Below, piece after piece: positions 37,823-48,354 of a stretch of 64,000 nucleotides of DNA. How positions within the stretch are numbered: position 1 is the stretch's first letter; each line of letters opens with the position of its first letter. Origin of the DNA: Cannabis sativa (taxonomy: Eukaryota; Streptophyta; Magnoliopsida; Rosales; Cannabaceae); contig NC_083604.1 of NCBI RefSeq assembly GCF_029168945.1, positions 73,238,211-73,302,210 on the forward strand, given 5' to 3'. The translations under genes and the position numbers were made by a program. Below the pieces are notes generated by a model, which did no database searches, was not told the origin of the DNA, and saw only the letters and a program-made list of their open reading frames with translations.

Positions 37823-40423
37823 CTAAGACCAAAAGGAGAGCATTGTAGCCAAAACTATACCACAAAACCACTGAAGCGTAACTGGTCTGCTATCAAATGC
37901 AGCCATGTTGGGCGAACTTTGTGATGGTCGTGATGGTGATGTGCTACCAGACGCAGGGGGAGGGGGAGAAATCGGAGGAACATCACAGGTACCAAAGGTT
38001 GCATTTTCCTGTTCATGTGACAGATTATAGTTTAGCTAACTGGAATAAGCATTTATTGTACCCTATTATCTACCTTTAAGAAAACAATTCATTTCTTTCA
38101 TTGGTGATTTTTGAGTTGTTTTAATGGGAAATTAGAATGGGTCAATCACTGATAGAGTGGTAAAGAGTAGCACACCTTGCAAAAAGAAATGTTATCACAC
38201 CCACATGTGAGATGACCATTAGCTTGGTCAACAGCTTCTGGGGCACCTCCACCATCGCTTTTCTGCAATCAAGAAATGTAACGATTAATGAGCAATCCGT
38301 GGACATAGATTGGATTGATGAAATCATGTATATTGTTGTGTTCTTATGTTTTGATTCAATTTACATTAACTAAAGGGTTATACCATGGTTATCAAATTCC
38401 TTGTTTAAATCATAAGACAAAATGTTCTGTTTTCCTTTTCCATGCCTAGTTTATTATTCCTCAGATTTTGCACAAGTGAATTAAGACACGACTGTAAAAA
38501 TGCTTCTAGTTGAATACATACCTGGTAGTAATCAACAGCGATGAAGTTAGGCCACCGAGAACCAGCTGCTTCAGAACAAGTTTTCAACATGGCTGCTAAT
38601 GAAGCTGAATTATCTGAACAAACTGCTGAGGCGTTCGGATTGTTGGGGAAGTAATTCACCAAAACTAGAGCTCTGGATTTTGTGTTCATAGGAGATGATT
38701 CAGCACGGTTTGGGCATGAACCCGAAATCATCCCACCATTTCCATCTAGTCAAATGCATTGGAACCGATCAACTCCACCAAGTCAGTGCAAAAGAACTAC
38801 GTTTCAAAAACAAAAAGAACCTCATTACACACACTATTGAAAAAAACTCACATTGATTTTCTACCACATAGTTCCACTCATAAGCAATTCCTTCAGCAGC
38901 TTCTTTACTTGATTTTGAGGTAAAGACAACCAATCTTTGGTTCTTCTGAACCATGTCATCAACGGTTGGCCAATCTCCTCCATTCTTTGGCATTCGAGAA
39001 ACTGGGAACATATATTTATTTAAGCCAGCGGCATTGAACACATTTGACAATCCCTTAGAAGAAGTGACATAGTCCTCAATAAAGATGGTGACAATCTCAG
39101 ATGGGCTTTTGTCCAAAAATGATTTGATTTCTCTGAGCACATTGATGGCAGGTTGCTAAAAAGAAAAGAAAACAAAAGAAAAAGCAGTTCACAGCCAAAA
39201 CTATAATAAACGAAAACTCAATTATATTTAATTATTTGTTTGTGACACTTACAAATGCTGTGAAGTTATAACATTTGCCTCCAGTGGAATGACATAACCA
39301 AATGTCATTTTGAAAGTCATACATATCTAGCATGAGCCCCCGAACTCCATTCTATCAACAACGAAAAAAAGTATAAAGAGAATAAGTGATTCTTATCAAA
39401 ATCATACCTTTCAAAAAAAAATTGAGTTTAATTCCAAAATTTTATACTAAAAAGGAAAGAAAGCATATGTTCCAGGACAAGATTTTTATACAGTACATGG
39501 ATTAGTTGGAACACTTATAATATATTGTTAATCAAAAGAAGAAATTAACAGAGTGGCTTATATTATATGCTTGATTTTAAAGCTAAGGGACAGGTAAACA
39601 TGTACTAAAATAATCAAATACAGACCCTACCCTCATCATCAAAATTTAAAGTGAAAATAAAAGAAAGAAAGGTCCCACAATTTCATTTCACTATTACATT
39701 TTTCAGTTTATGTCCTCTTCTATAACAATTATTTTCACTTTCTTGTCTTTTTTTTCCCCATAAATCCTACATTATTTTGTACCACATGTTTTTCTTTTCA
39801 TTCAAAAACATGTGCTTTTGTTAATTTCACCCCAAATATCTGTGGATGTACTATTGAGTTCCCAAATAAAATTTTAACCCATAAAAGAAGAAGAAGAGAA
39901 CTTACATTGAGTTGAGAAGCAACAGTGTCTTCCTGATTCATAGGTGTGACCAGGAATGAGCCAGTGGCCGATTTATCTCCAGCTCTGGCGAATGAGTTGT
40001 GGGTTGTCAGCCATGAGTACTTATTAAACGGCAAATTTTTTACCTATTTCCATTTTTTTAAAAATAAATGAATAACACATAAATAAAGAGGAAGGGTAAT
40101 CAAAAAAAAAAAAATAGAAAAATAAACCTTTGAAGTTGGGATGATAGGCTGAATCCGGGTACATCTAGATCGAGTATTTCCATTAGCTGGGCAAGTTTCA
40201 CAACGCAAGCCGGAATCACACTCGCTGTCTTTGGAACAGGTTTCTCCAATCTGTGTAGTAACTAAGAAAATTAAAAAGAGAAAGAAAATCACAAAAATAA
40301 TTTTAAGAAAAGTAGATAAATTAGAGAAAAAGGGAAGACCTTTAGTGCAGAGGAATAAGAAATGAAGAGGGATAAGGCGATGATGAAAGCCTTAATGTTG
40401 AGGCTGCTGATAGAGAATTTCAT
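37823..40423 (-). CDS. Secreted PI-PLC X-domain protein, probably GPI-anchored
   Basis: Eight exons in sense order: 40340-40423, 40128-40250, 39906-40043, 39253-39351, 38852-39155, 38522-38745, 38176-38262, 37823-38008. All phases agree and give 414 residues. An N-terminal signal peptide ([15 protein letters not shown]) precedes a Cys-rich segment ([23 protein letters not shown]). The PI-PLC X-like domain has the two His-bearing motifs WLTTHNSFA and IWLCHS, and LMLDMYDF between them. The C-terminus has a Pro/Ser-rich spacer ([16 protein letters not shown]) and a hydrophobic tail ([14 protein letters not shown]) like a GPI signal. No C2 or Y domain is present, so it is not a classical phosphoinositide-specific PLC. 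Substrate is unknown for this plant family. The last base of CAA T|AT splits a codon at the exon 5/6 border. Confidence 0.9.
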
Positions 40424-40426
40424 TAT

Positions 40427-42442
40427 CTGTAAATGACACAGCACAACACACATAATTATAAACAAAATGTGTCATTTCTTTGTATTCTAAGTTCAAATGA
40501 AGAAGAAGAAGAAGAAGTAAATTTTGAAGTGAGAAGGAAAATACTCTATAGAGGTGTTTTCAAATGGTGCAACTGGATCATAAGAAAAAGACTAACAGAG
40601 TGCTAGAAAGTATTTGTACTATGACAAAAAGAAGGAAGCAATATCATAATATAAGTACGAAAAATAGCTCTAAATTATTGAACAATCCCCTCTTAATTAT
40701 CTTTAGTCAACAAATCCATAGCAATATTGACACCTCACACCTCCAATGCCAAAAGAAAAGATAGTTTAAGAATTGTCTTCAAAAGCCAGAGTAGTTTAAG
40801 AATTGTCTTCAAAAGCCAGAGTAGTTTAAGAATTGTCTTCAAAAGCCAGAGTAGATGATAGATAGTGGGTGTTTTGAAATTAAAAAAGAAGAAAAAAAAA
40901 GCACAATACATGAGTAAGAAAATTGACTTTATTAACAAGCTTTGTTTCAGATTTGTTTATGGAATCTAAGTTTCCACAAACTTAACTATATCATCCTTAC
41001 TCAAGAAAATATACCAGCTGGTCTACAAAATGCATAAGATTCAGAAAATACAAATACAAAACAATAAGATGAAAAATGAGTATAGTCCTATCCAAATTTG
41101 ATGTAAATATTCTTAAGTTTCAAACATCTAATGCATTACAAACTTGATGATTCAACATCTCCTCACAATCAAACAAAAGCAACAAGTTAACTTCAACCCC
41201 AAACTCTGTTAGTTCTTGTAAAATAATAGTAGGATAGTTGGATAACAATGTTCAATATTAAAATATAGAAAACGAAAACACTCAATCATAGTGGCATTGC
41301 AGATCACAAATAGCAATGATATATGAGATGGATTGAGCAACTTGAGTAAGACAACTGACTTTGGATTCGACTATCTTAATGATATATGAGAAGCTAAGGC
41401 CTCAAGAGACATCTTCTATACGAGTATACATACATATATGTATAATAAAATGATCCCTAAAACCCAGTAACGAACTCACTTCATTAGAAATATGTATCCA
41501 GTCCAAGTTTACATTGTGTATCATATATGAGCATTAAAAATAATTTAAAAGATTAAAATACATATCCATTGCTTTCCCAAGAAAGACACAAAACCCATGT
41601 AAGAGCATATAACATTACAAAGGACAATGTTATCAATTTAATCTAATGAAAATCTACAAACTGAAACTCATTTTTGGAGAAAAATACAATATATTCAGCA
41701 AAAAAAGATATGGGTAGCCACAAATGAATTCATTTGGATAGATTATAACAAGAACAACATCTAATTTAAGATTAACCAGTGATTAAAGAAAATACATATT
41801 CATAATTATGAAGTAAATTTCTACCTATAAACAGGTCAGAAGCTTATTATTCAGATGTTAAAGAAGAAAATAACCACAAATTAAAATCTATTCACTGATA
41901 TTATGGGTTTCAGCCTAGTTAAGTTAACAGACTTGATAATATTAAAATTTTGGAGAAGATATTGACACAAATTTTACAAAACAATTTCATACACTTTTGA
42001 ACAAGCATCATAGCAGAAACCAGATAAAACCCAACTACTAAGAAAAAAGAGAAAGCTATCTGTGAAAAGAGCATAGAGAATAGACATGAGAGAGAAGGGT
42101 GAAGTATAAAACATATAGGTATAAATATTTTTATATATATATATATATATTACACAGACATGTACATATCTTTCCATTGAACCAGAATTGGACTTCGTAA
42201 GGCTTAAGACAAGAAGATTTGTGTAGAATAAAATGAAAATGTGGGGTGTGTTGAGTGACAAAGGGAAGAAAAAACAGATGAAAGACCCAAATACAAGCTT
42301 AACCCAGATTAAAAGTTGGGATTTTGTACAAGATTCCACAGCTAAATTCGTACATTCTTATTCAAAATCCCTTTTTAGCATTCCATGCAGAAGAACTACA
42401 AAACCAGAGCACCGAGAGGAAAAGACAGAGAGATGGAAATAC
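40427..42442 (-). other. Predicted intron in the 5' leader of the PLC-like gene
   Basis: Directly before the ATG there is a good 3' splice site (sense TCATTTACAG|ATAATG). About 2 kb upstream a sense AACAAG|GTATTT donor ends a CT-rich, leader-like block. This predicts a 2016-bp leader intron. It contains the exact 30-bp triplicate at 40761-40850 but no gene of its own. Confidence 0.5.
40761..40850. repeat. Three exact 30-bp tandem units
   Basis: The unit (ATAG/GTAGTTTAAGAATTG, then TCTTCAAAAGCCAGA) is repeated three times with only the first base differing in unit 1. Near-identity points to recent expansion. It lies in the predicted leader intron, about 340 bases from the start codon. No spacers separate the units. 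Confidence 0.95.
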
Positions 42443-42600
42443 CTTGTTAAGATCGTGATTTGAGATGAAAATGGTAGTAATTTGAGTAAGAATGTAAAGA
42501 AAAAGTCTGAGGAAGGAGAGAAAGCGTAGAAAGGAAAAGAATGAGAGAAAGGCTCTGAGCCTGATATGGGTAAAAGGTCTCTCTTTCTTCTATGAACCTT
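42443..42600 (-). promoter_or_regulatory. Probable leader exon and core promoter of the PLC-like gene
   Basis: Read on the minus strand, this is a CT-rich tract (many TTTCTCTC-like blocks) typical of plant 5' leaders, ending at the predicted donor. A TTTTATTTAGAG sequence at the upstream edge (near 42605) could serve as a TATA-like element. The start site is not known. Confidence 0.4.
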
Positions 42601-42738
42601 ACTCTAAATAAAACCTCTGTTGCGTTTTATTAATAATAATATTAATTAATTATTTTCACAAAGATAATTTGATTTGATTTTTTCCTACCATTTTTCTTTT
42701 ATTTGATTTCTAGAAAAAGGGCTTTTTTGTAATTTAAT

Positions 42739-42828
42739 GAAAAAGCCACAAACCATAATAGACAAAGACAAGTTTCCTCATCCTCACCAAACCCAAACTT
42801 AATGTCCTTTATGGTTTGTGGCTTTTTC
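42739..42828. repeat. Perfect 20-bp inverted repeat, 50-bp loop
   Basis: The arm at 42739-42758 (GAAAAAGCCACAAACCATAA) and the arm at 42809-42828 are exact reverse complements. The pair lies between the PLC-like promoter and the 5' end of the young LINE, outside both coding regions. Confidence 0.9.
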
Positions 42829-43065
42829 TTTTTTCTACCATTCAATTAAGCTTATCATCCCTCCTTTATCTCTCTCTTTTGTTTTTTTTTTTTTTACACA
42901 TTCATCTTCCCCAATTAAGAGAAAAAATTAGAACTTTTAGCCTATCAGAAAATTCACAACAGTCTGGTCCTTTGACCTGTGTTTCTCCGTTTTGTTGTTA
43001 TTCGATATAGTGTAAAGTGCTCTTTTGGCTCTAGTGGTTTGTTTTGTTTTTATCTGATCTGTTTC

Positions 43066-44277
43066 ATGGCGGACGATGGTCGTATGGAGTTGGAAAGTGA
43101 GAGGGATTTTATCACGATAACAAGCGGAGAGGACGATGATGGAGGCCTCTTATACGACACGAACGATAAGGATTTATCAGACTTTGACGACCGATGGTGT
43201 GTCGTAGGACGTTTCCTTACGGAAAGAGAACTGGATTTTATGGCTATGCAACACAAGATGGCATCCCTGTGGAGACCTGGCAGAGGTATGTTTGTGAAAG
43301 AACGGGGAGATAATGTTTATTTATTCCAGTTTTATCATCAGATAGATGTGGATAGAGTTGTGGAAGGTAGTCCCTGGACGTTTGACAGGGTTCCCCTGAT
43401 TTTTTCGAAATTGAAACAAGGTGAAAACCCAAGGGCAGTGCCTCTTAATAAGCTGGATTTCTGGATTCAGCTTCATGGTTTATCAACGGGATTCATGTCA
43501 GCAAAGGTGGTGAAAGACATCGGAAACTACATTGGCACGTTTGTGGAAGCGGATAAGAATAACTTCATGGGAATTTGGCGAGATAACCTTAGGGTACGTG
43601 TTTCTGTTCGTATTGACTTACCTTTGAAAAGAAGGATGAAATTAGAAAAGAAAGGAGGGGAGATATGTTATGCCAATTTTAAGTATGAGGATCTTCCAAC
43701 TTTTTGCTTTATCTGTGGAATTCTTGGACACTCTGAAAAATTCTGTCCTAAGTTGTTTGATACCCCACTCCATCTGATAAAGAAACCATACAACCTAGAC
43801 TTAAAGGCTGTACCAAGGAGAAGACAACATACGATCGGCACTAAGTGGCTTCGGCAAGGTCTAATGGCGAGAGGGGAAAGCTCCGGCGACGGCATGGGAG
43901 GCAGTACGACTGCTCGAGACACAATGTCTGGGAACTTCAATGGTGGCGTTAATCAAGGGATGCATCAATCGTTTCCACGATCAGTGGGATTGGATGGAGG
44001 ATTTAGTGGAGCTGATAGGGACATCAATATTAGTAAATCCTTGGCTGATTCTTTGGGATCTCCAAATGATTATAGTATACGAGATACTAATATGAGGGAA
44101 GAAATAAATGATGGTATTGATGGTGATCTACTGATTCTTGAATCAAAAAGGAAAAGAATTGCTGAAGATATTTCAAGTGGGCCAAATGGGAATTCTAATG
44201 GAAGCCTTGTTACTTCATCAGGCTCAAAAAACTTAGTTGGGGCGGGTTCTGTGTCACAGGCCCGCCAAGACTTATGA
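43066..44277 (+). CDS. LINE ORF1: nucleic-acid-binding protein (DUF4283, CCHC)
   Basis: An intact frame of 403 residues starts at ATG 43066 (MADDGRMELESERD), the first Met in good position for the family; in-frame sequence upstream is low quality. An acidic N-terminus is followed by a DUF4283-like domain (about residues 45-150: WCVVGRFLTERELDF, YLFQFYHQIDVDRVVEGSPW). A zinc knuckle follows near residue 213 (CFICGILGHSEKFC, all three Cys and the His present), then a Gly/Ser-rich tail. In this class ORF1 binds element RNA and forms ribonucleoprotein particles. Its stop TGA (44275-44277) overlaps the ORF2 start as ATGA, so ORF2 is probably made by termination-reinitiation or leaky scanning. Confidence 0.85.
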   Translation: MADDGRMELESERDFITITSGEDDDGGLLYDTNDKDLSDFDDRWCVVGRFLTERELDFMAMQHKMASLWRPGRGMFVKERGDNVYLFQFYHQIDVDRVVEGSPWTFDRVPLIFSKLKQGENPRAVPLNKLDFWIQLHGLSTGFMSAKVVKDIGNYIGTFVEADKNNFMGIWRDNLRVRVSVRIDLPLKRRMKLEKKGGEICYANFKYEDLPTFCFICGILGHSEKFCPKLFDTPLHLIKKPYNLDLKAVPRRRQHTIGTKWLRQGLMARGESSGDGMGGSTTARDTMSGNFNGGVNQGMHQSFPRSVGLDGGFSGADRDINISKSLADSLGSPNDYSIRDTNMREEINDGIDGDLLILESKRKRIAEDISSGPNGNSNGSLVTSSGSKNLVGAGSVSQARQDL

Positions 44278-47200
44278 ATGTGTTAAGTTGGAATTGCCGT
44301 GGGCTTGGGAACCAACGGGCTTTTCAATTCCTTAAAGAGACTGTTACTCAGAAGCAACCCAATTTTGTTTTCTTGTGTGAAACAAAAAGTAATAAAGCTA
44401 GAGTGGAGTTTGTGGGTCGGGGTTTGGGCTATGAAGGAGTGTTTATTGTTGAAGCCCAAGGGAGGAGTGGTGGTCTTGCTTTATTGTGGAAAAATAAAAA
44501 AGATGGTAGAATAATTGGCTTTTCTCAAAACCATGTTGATTTCATGGTAGAAGTTGAAGGCAACCCAAAGTGGAGACTTACAGGGGTTTATGGTGAACCC
44601 CAAAGGCAACAAAGGATGGATACCTGGAATTTACTAAGGTCCCTGGTCAACAATTCGAATGAACCATGGTGTGTAATTGGTGACTTGAATAATGTTCTTA
44701 GCCAAAGTGACAAGCGCGGAGGACAACCTTATCCGAGTTGGTTAATCTCTGGTTTCGAACAAACTCTAATGGATTGTGATCTCTTTGACATGGACTTGAT
44801 TGGTTATGCCTATACATGGGAAAAAGGGAGGGGAACTTCTCGTTGGATAGAAGTTAGATTGGATCGTGCCCTTGTTTCATCGTCTTGGCTTCAAACTTTT
44901 ACACAAGCTCGGTTACTAAACCTTGAATTTTCTTCTTCAGACCACTCGCCAATCTTCCTAGAAGTCGTGTCTCCGGATGTCTTCATTCCCAATCGGCAAT
45001 TCAGGTTTGAAAATGCTTGGTTAAAAGAACCGATGTGCTTTGAAATTGTGAAGGATTGTTGGAATGTTTCTAACCATGTGAGTGTGGCCGAAAAAATATC
45101 TCTTTGTGCTGAGAAATTATCAACTTGGGGAAAAAATGTGACTGACAATTTTAAGCTTCGAATCAAGAAATGCCGAAATGAGCTGAATCAGTTGAAGAAC
45201 AAAAGAGATACTCTCTCTGTCCAGCGATATAGTGAGAAGAAAAAGGAACTTTTTATGGTGTTGGACCAAAAAGAAGCTTTTAGGAAGCAAAGGGCGAAGC
45301 AATTTTGGTTGAAGGAAGGTGATCAGAACTCTAAATACTTCCATAGGGCTGCTAGCAATAGAAAAAGCTTCAACAAGATTTCAAAGCTCAAAGATTCTAG
45401 TGGTAATTGGAAGGATTGGGAAAATGGCCTTGCGGATGTCGTTGTGGAATATTTCTCTTCTCTTTTCAGTGCATCGAACTTGAGTAGTGACATGATGGTT
45501 CAGAGTATTCAAAGCCGGGTTTCTACTCATATTAATGAAGACCTCCATCAACCGATTCTTGCCGAGGAAGTTCGTAAAGTTGTGTTCAGTATGCATCCAG
45601 ATAAAAGCCCCGGCCCAGATGGTATGACTCCTGCTTTTTATCAGAAGTGTTGGGATATTATTCAGATTGATGTTGTCAACGTGGTTCAGGAATTTTTCAC
45701 TACAGGGGAACTGGGTTCATCTTGCGGCGATGCTAATGTGGTGTTGATTCCGAAAAAGAAAGTCCCTGAAAGTATGGTTGATTTAAGACCAATTGCTTTA
45801 TGTAATGTTTTGTATAAGATCATTACTAAAGTAATGGCCAATAGGATGAAGCCTTATATGGACCAAATTGTATCTGAATCCCAAAGCGCTTTCATTCCAG
45901 GGAGACTCATTACTGATAATATTCTTGTTTCCTTTGAAGTTCTTCATTACTTGAAGAGGAAAAGAAAAGGCAAGGACGGTTATATGGCTTTGAAACTGGA
46001 TCTTAGCAAAGCCTATGATCGTATCGAGTGGAACTTCTTGGATTCGGTGCTTAGAAAGATTGGTTTCTCGGATAGGTGGATATCATTGGTGATGAAGTGT
46101 GTTAGTTCTGCAAGTTACAAAGTGATTCATGGTGGAAGAACCATGGGACCGATTATACCTTCCAGAGGTATCCGTCAAGGGGATCCTTTATCACCCTATA
46201 TTTTTTATCTTGTGTGCGGAAGGTTTATCAGCTTTGATCAAAAGATATGAGGATAGGGGTCTCATTCATGGTTGTAAAGTGGCGAATGGCGCACCAAAAG
46301 TGTCTCACATGCTTTTCGCTGACGACAGTTACTTGTACTGTAAAGCTACTCTGCTAGAGGCCAATCGGATTCGAGAACTTCTTCATCAGTTTGAATGTGC
46401 TTCAGGACAAAAAGTGAACTTGGGGAAATCATCAATCTTCTATAGTACTAACACTGAGAACCAGGTGAGGGAGGATATAAACTCTTTGTTACAAATGCCT
46501 CAAGCAGATGAACGGAGTATGTATCTGGGGCTCCCAAGTACTATGGGAAGGAATAAGTCAGCTGTGTTGGGATTCTTGAAGGACAGAGTCAGGAAAAAGC
46601 TTCAAGGTTGGGATTCAAAAGTTCTGTCTCGTGCCGGTAAAGAGGTATTAATTAAGTCAGTTGCTCAAGCTCTCCTTAGCTATGCCATGAATGTTTTTTT
46701 ACTTCCTTTAGAGATTAGTAGAGACATTGAAAGTACCATGGCGAGATTTTGGTGGAAGAGTTCGTCGAGAGAAAATAAAGGTATACCTTGGATGTCATGG
46801 GATCGGATGTGTAATAGCAAAAGCAATGGAGGACTTGGCTTTCGAAGTCTTCATGATTTTAACTTGGCGCTATTGGGAAAACAAGGTTGGCGTTTTCTAA
46901 CAAGAACCGAGTCTCTGGTTTCTCGCATTTTCAAGGCGAGATATTTCCCACATGGAACATACCTCTCGGCCTCTATTGGAAACAACCCGAGTTTTGTGTG
47001 GCGTAGTATTTGGGAAGCTCAGTCTCTTGTTCGGGCGGGAGTTCGCTGGAGTGTGGGGAATGGCTCATCCATTAATGTGCTGAATGAACCATGGTTGCCG
47101 GATCATCAACAACCATTAGTGACTTCATCTCATCCGGCCCTTCAACAAGCCAAAGTGTGCAATTTAATGTCAATGGACTTGTCTTCCTGGGATGAGGATA

Positions 47201-48354
47201 TTCTAAAGGACTTGTTTGAGGAACGTGACCAGAGATTGATAAGGTAAATACCATTGAATATAAACCACAATTCAGATTCTCTTTGCTGGTTTAATGAGCC
47301 CAATGGTATGTACTCGGTCCGAAGTGCTTATACATTACAACAAAAATTGAAGGGACTTGGGAATGATGTAGCTGCCTCTGATTTTTGGAAGTCGTTATGG
47401 GCATTGAAATTGCCACCAAAAATCAAGAACCTGATGTGGAGAGCCGGCTCCAACTGCCTTCCAACTCTCTCTCAACTCGCCTCTAAGCATGTTACAGTCA
47501 ACACGAGGTGTCCTTTGTGTGAGGAGATGGACGAGACAATCACACATGTGCTGCTGACTTGCCGTGTAGTTACGAAGGTGTGGGAAAGGGTCGGTATTGG
47601 CACTACCGTGACTGCAGCAGGAGGCATTTTCCTGGACTGGTGCGTGTCTGTTTTCACGCATTTATCAGCTGAAAAACAAGGCCTGGCTGCTGCTTTGTGT
47701 TGGGTCGTTTGGGGAGCGAGAAATGATGTTGTATGGCAAGGGAAGTCGTTTAATTTTTCAGCCATAGTCGCCTCTGCTAAAAGCTATCTTGATCAATGGA
47801 AATACGCTCAAAAAACTCAAATTGAGTCATTATGGTCTGATCTTCAAGACTATGATGGGATGGAGCGTTGGATTAAACCTCAGGTTAATAGTATCAAGAT
47901 CAATGTAGATGCAGCTATTTTTGAAGGACAAAACCGTTTTGGAAGTGCCTTGGTGGTTCGGGACCATCATGGTATGTTTATCGAATGCCGTACCAAATTA
48001 CACATTGGTAATATTGCTCCGTCCATTGCTGAAGCCCTGAGCTTTCGGGAAGCTCTAAGTTGGATCAAAGACCAAACTTATAATGAAGCTTGGGTCGAGA
48101 CGGATTGCTTAGTGGTTGTACAAGCTTTGCGAAACTCGACTATCTTGTCTTCTCATTTTGGATGTGTGATCCAAGATTGCAAAGCCATGTTGGCTAGTTT
48201 GAATAATGTCTATTTTTGTTTTGTTAAGCGGTCAGCTAATAGAGTTGCTCATGAGTTTGCCAGAGCATCTTTATTATTTCCTGATTGTACCTTCAGTATG
48301 GAAAATATTCCAACTGAGTTGTTGCCTACTTTGGTAACTGATTTCGAAGGTTAA
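44274..48354 (+). pseudogene. LINE ORF2: endonuclease, reverse transcriptase, RNase H; two lesions
   Basis: ATG 44274 opens MNVLSWNCRGLGNQ. Endonuclease: WNCRG, LCETK, IGDLNNVLS, SSSDHSPI. Reverse transcriptase: DLRPIALCNVLYKI, SAFIPGRLITDNI, KLDLSKAYDRIEW, SRGIRQGDPLSPY and catalytic MLFADDSYLY. The zf-RVT has KNLMWRAGSNCLPT and CPLCEEMDETITHVLLTC. RNase H has INVDAAIF, AEALSFREAL and VETDCLVVVQAL, with all three acidic positions present. Lesion 1: within the T6 run at 46202-46207 the frame shifts by one base, as if one T were extra. Lesion 2: TAA at 47245-47247 interrupts the linker. Otherwise about 1359 codons read through. Both lesions could be real or, for the T run, a base-calling error. 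Confidence 0.88.

Larger units (their letters stand above)
43066..48354 (+). mobile_element. Young, nearly intact L1-type LINE
   Basis: Complete plant L1-type layout: ORF1 with DUF4283-like and zinc-knuckle regions, then a 4.1-kb ORF2 with endonuclease, reverse transcriptase, zf-RVT and RNase H. Only two lesions are visible, against many in the LINE at 4.5-14.5 kb, so this insertion is much younger. The stop is followed closely by TAATAAAAG and a short A-rich end (about 48376-48390). The 5' end lies somewhere between 42830 and 43066. I could not identify a target-site duplication. Confidence 0.9.

Noticed and set aside
40761..40850. CRISPR-like short repeats
   Set aside because: The 30-bp units are directly adjacent with no spacers, and the genome is a plant. 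It is a simple tandem repeat.
46202..46207. Programmed ribosomal frameshift in LINE ORF2
   Set aside because: The shift falls in the middle of the reverse transcriptase core, where relatives are uninterrupted. A T-run indel is the simpler reading.
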